Positions 4,761 to 6,917 of a DNA stretch of 6,917 nucleotides are shown here, piece after piece. Under the pieces are notes generated by a model. That model was given only the letters and a program-made list of their open reading frames with translations, ran no database searches and had not been told where the DNA came from. Origin of the DNA: an uncultured Clostridia bacterium (GTDB lineage: Bacteria; Bacillota; Clostridia; Oscillospirales; Ruminococcaceae); assembly GCA_945931735.1 (NCBI GenBank), contig CAMEPN010000093.1, positions 1-6,917 on the forward strand, given 5' to 3'. Numbering within the stretch: position 1 is the first letter of the stretch; each line of letters begins with the position of its first letter. The translations under genes and the position numbers were made by a program.

Positions 4761-6917
4761 ATGAACAAGGAAGAGCTTATAAATCAGCTCGAAAGCTGGA
4801 ACGACAGCGAAGAGCACGAGAAAATAATCGCCGCCGTCATGGCGCTGCCCGACAGCGCTCTCGACGACGAGATACTGAGCATTCTTGCGCGCGCCTATAA
4901 CAACACGGGCGAGTACAAAAAAGCCATCGCCGTTCTGGAAAGCCTGCGCGGGCGCATGGATAACAGCTATCTCTGGCAGTACCGAATGGGCTATGCGCTC
5001 TATCACGCTTCTTTCGACGACGAGTGCGCCGACGACGAGGTACTCCGCCGCAATATCCTCGACCGCGCCCGCTGCGCATTCGCGCGGTGCATGAACATGA
5101 ATCCCCCCGAGGACGTCCTCGAGGAATGCGATGTATTCATCGACATGATCGAAAGCGATATCGACGACGAGGACTACGACGAGGACTCCCCCGACGCGGA
5201 GATGTACGACGAGGAGGAAATGGACGCCGTCGAGGAGCATATCAAGGAATACTTCGGCGAGTTCCCCACCGTCTACCACGAAATACACTCCCCCGATATC
5301 CATGTCGACATCTGTATCGTCCCGCCAACATCCGAGAGAAATTACTACACCCTTATAACCATGGGAATGGGCGCGCATAACATGAATATCCCCGAGGATC
5401 TGGACCCGAAGAAATACGGCAGGGCGGAGCTTCTGATATGCCTCCCGCCCGACTGGCGCGTCGGGGAGAGCGACGAGGAGTGGTTCTGGCCGATAACGCT
5501 GCTCAAAAACCTCGCCCGCCTGCCGATAAACTGCGAAACTTGGCTCGGCTGGGGTCACAGCGTCGATAATCAGCAGACTTTCTCGCGCGGGACGGAGCTT
5601 TGCGGCTCGGTGCTTATCCACCCCGAGGACGTCGCCGACGGCGCGGACAGCTGCGAGCTGCCGAACGGCGACACAGTGTCGTTTTTCGAGGTCATTCCCG
5701 TTTACCGCGAGGAAATGTCCTTTAAGATAGACAACGACACCGAAACGCTGCTCGGGCTGATGAACGGCGTGAGCCATGTCACGGATATCTCCCGCCCGAA
5801 CTGCTGCGAGGGCTACGAGCGCGCCGACGACGAAAATCCCCTCTTTTCGGGTATAGCTGACTCCGCCTATGCGCATATCGAGTCGATAAAGGAGAAGCAG
5901 CTCCCCGTCGACGAAATAAATGGGTGCAGCCACCTCGCGATATACCTGCGCTGGTGCATTGAGCACGGGCTTGTTTCCGACAAGCTAAAGGAGCGCTATC
6001 CCGACGTTGTGGACAACGTGCTCAACGGGCTGCATACAGATCTGCGCGGGTTTATTATGGAACAGCTCGGCGGGCTTCTTTTCTTCGATCTGTTCAGCTG
6101 CGAGGGCGCGGCGTTCGCCCATTATTATTACGGCTCCGACGACGGCAGGGCGCATTCCTTCCCCTGCGACGTCGACGCATACGCCGAAAAATATTTCGGA
6201 ACGGAAAGATACAACAGCCCCGAATTTAACGACGAGGCATACCTGTTCGTCCCGTTCGACGAAAAATATTACCTCGGTCTGTCCGAATATATCAAGAAAA
6301 GCTACGCCGATTTCAGCCGCGAATATGTCGAAAAGCTCAAAGAGGCGGCAGAAACGTTCTCCAAGAGAATGAGCGCAATGCTGGACTGCCGCTGCGTTTC
6401 CTACAACGCCTCAAACTGCGACGAGGTTAAAAAGGCGCTAAAGGACGCCCGCATACGCGGAAAGTCGGAGGGCTTCGTGCCGCTGCTGCTCGCCTGCGAC
6501 CCGCAGGGTATCTCGTCAAGCGCGGAGGGGTTTGCGGAATATTATTCGGATATAGAAATGTCCCCGCTTACCATAGCGGAGGTGCCGCTGTGCGGAAACG
6601 ACCCCGTCGAGGAGCTGCTGTCGGAGCGGTTCGACCTTATCCCCGACTCTCCCGTAAGGGCGGACGGTCTGCCCGAGCTTCAAAGAAAATACGAAAAAAA
6701 ATACGGCGAGGCGCCGTCGGTAATAAGCCTTACAGTGGACTATCCGCTGTTCCTCGTCCCGCTCGGCGACGGCTGGTTCCGCAGCTTTAAGCCCGCGCAG
6801 GAGGACGCCGTCCGCATGAGCATTGACGCCGACGATGACGACAGCGAGCTTATCCCCGCGATGATAAGCTTCCTCGGCTGCCGCTGCCGCCTGTTTGCCG
6901 CCGCCGAGGACGACGCG
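4761..6917 (+). CDS. Multidomain protein: TPR-like region, SUFU domain and further immunity-like domains (3' end outside window)
   Basis: The frame opens with ATG at 4761 after AAGGAG (4750-4755) and stays open through all 719 codons to the window edge. Residues 1-115 are helical with a TPR-like pair (ILARAYNNTGEYKKAIAVLE, 41-60). An acidic linker rich in Asp and Glu spans about 133-160. Residues 165-345 match the suppressor-of-fused family: YYTLITMGMGAHNM (195-208), AELLICLPPDW (222-232), WPITLLKNLARLP (243-255), WLGWGHSV (261-268) and FFEVIPVYREEMSFK (308-322). Residues 383-515 contain CSHLAIYLRWCIEHGLVS (389-406) and an EGAAFAHYYYG block, resembling an uncharacterised immunity-associated domain (DUF7832-like, from memory). 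Residues 550-600 (VKKALKDARIRGKSEGFVPLLL) may begin a DUF4253-like domain. No signal peptide or membrane segment is seen, so it is probably cytoplasmic. SUFU domains occur in bacterial polymorphic-toxin immunity proteins; function here is inferred. It lies 14 nt after the PPOX-fold gene, perhaps in one operon. Confidence 0.8.
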   Translation, partial: MNKEELINQLESWNDSEEHEKIIAAVMALPDSALDDEILSILARAYNNTGEYKKAIAVLESLRGRMDNSYLWQYRMGYALYHASFDDECADDEVLRRNILDRARCAFARCMNMNPPEDVLEECDVFIDMIESDIDDEDYDEDSPDAEMYDEEEMDAVEEHIKEYFGEFPTVYHEIHSPDIHVDICIVPPTSERNYYTLITMGMGAHNMNIPEDLDPKKYGRAELLICLPPDWRVGESDEEWFWPITLLKNLARLPINCETWLGWGHSVDNQQTFSRGTELCGSVLIHPEDVADGADSCELPNGDTVSFFEVIPVYREEMSFKIDNDTETLLGLMNGVSHVTDISRPNCCEGYERADDENPLFSGIADSAYAHIESIKEKQLPVDEINGCSHLAIYLRWCIEHGLVSDKLKERYPDVVDNVLNGLHTDLRGFIMEQLGGLLFFDLFSCEGAAFAHYYYGSDDGRAHSFPCDVDAYAEKYFGTERYNSPEFNDEAYLFVPFDEKYYLGLSEYIKKSYADFSREYVEKLKEAAETFSKRMSAMLDCRCVSYNASNCDEVKKALKDARIRGKSEGFVPLLLACDPQGISSSAEGFAEYYSDIEMSPLTIAEVPLCGNDPVEELLSERFDLIPDSPVRADGLPELQRKYEKKYGEAPSVISLTVDYPLFLVPLGDGWFRSFKPAQEDAVRMSIDADDDDSELIPAMISFLGCRCRLFAAAEDDA

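Noticed and set aside
4371..5966. A 531-codon open frame on the minus strand opposite the PPOX-fold and SUFU genes
   Set aside because: It covers parts of two well-supported plus-strand genes with good ribosome binding sites and recognisable domains. Its translation matches no family and is rich in V, A and L, as expected for the antisense of GC-rich codons. The start has no supporting site.
6007..6372. A plus-strand open frame inside the SUFU gene in another frame
   Set aside because: It lies within the longer uninterrupted frame from 4761 and is a Ser/Thr/Pro-rich low-complexity translation.

Overview
The window looks like chromosomal DNA of a spore-forming, low-to-mid GC Clostridia-type Firmicute. 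A gut Ruminococcus/Oscillospiraceae relative is my best guess, from protein style only. The evidence is a Firmicute-style S10 ribosomal-protein cluster, a germination protease gene (gpr) divergent from rpsT (a pairing I know from Bacillus and Clostridia), strong Shine-Dalgarno sites and sigma-A-like promoters.

Left part, minus strand (1-2790): the start of the S10 operon, read right to left as promoter, long leader, rpsJ (S10), rplC (L3), rplD (L4), rplW (L23), rplB (L2, cut by the window edge). The 288-nt leader is rich in hairpins. A second compact RNA structure, a possible four-way junction with two GNRA-capped hairpins, fills the rpsJ-rplC gap and ends 4 nt before the rplC ribosome binding site.

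Middle (2790-3951): an AT-rich spacer, then gpr on the minus strand, encoding an unusually compact spore protease with almost no propeptide. It is divergent from rpsT. The shared intergenic region holds a near-consensus extended -10 promoter for rpsT, overlapped on the other strand by two forespore-type -10 boxes for gpr. The rpsT leader contains a hairpin plus U-tract resembling an attenuator.

Right part, plus strand (3952-6917): rpsT (S20) and its terminator, a NimA-like flavin-binding-fold protein whose ribosome binding site follows that terminator almost directly, and a large acidic protein running off the window. That protein has a TPR-like N-terminus, a recognisable suppressor-of-fused (SUFU) domain and at least one, probably two, more domains resembling those of bacterial immunity proteins. 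It is the most unusual gene here.

Functionally the window joins ribosome synthesis (S10 operon, S20), spore germination (gpr) and an accessory pair (PPOX-like protein and multidomain SUFU protein) that may be co-transcribed, since only 14 nt separate them. I see no insertion sequence, CRISPR array, tRNA or rRNA.
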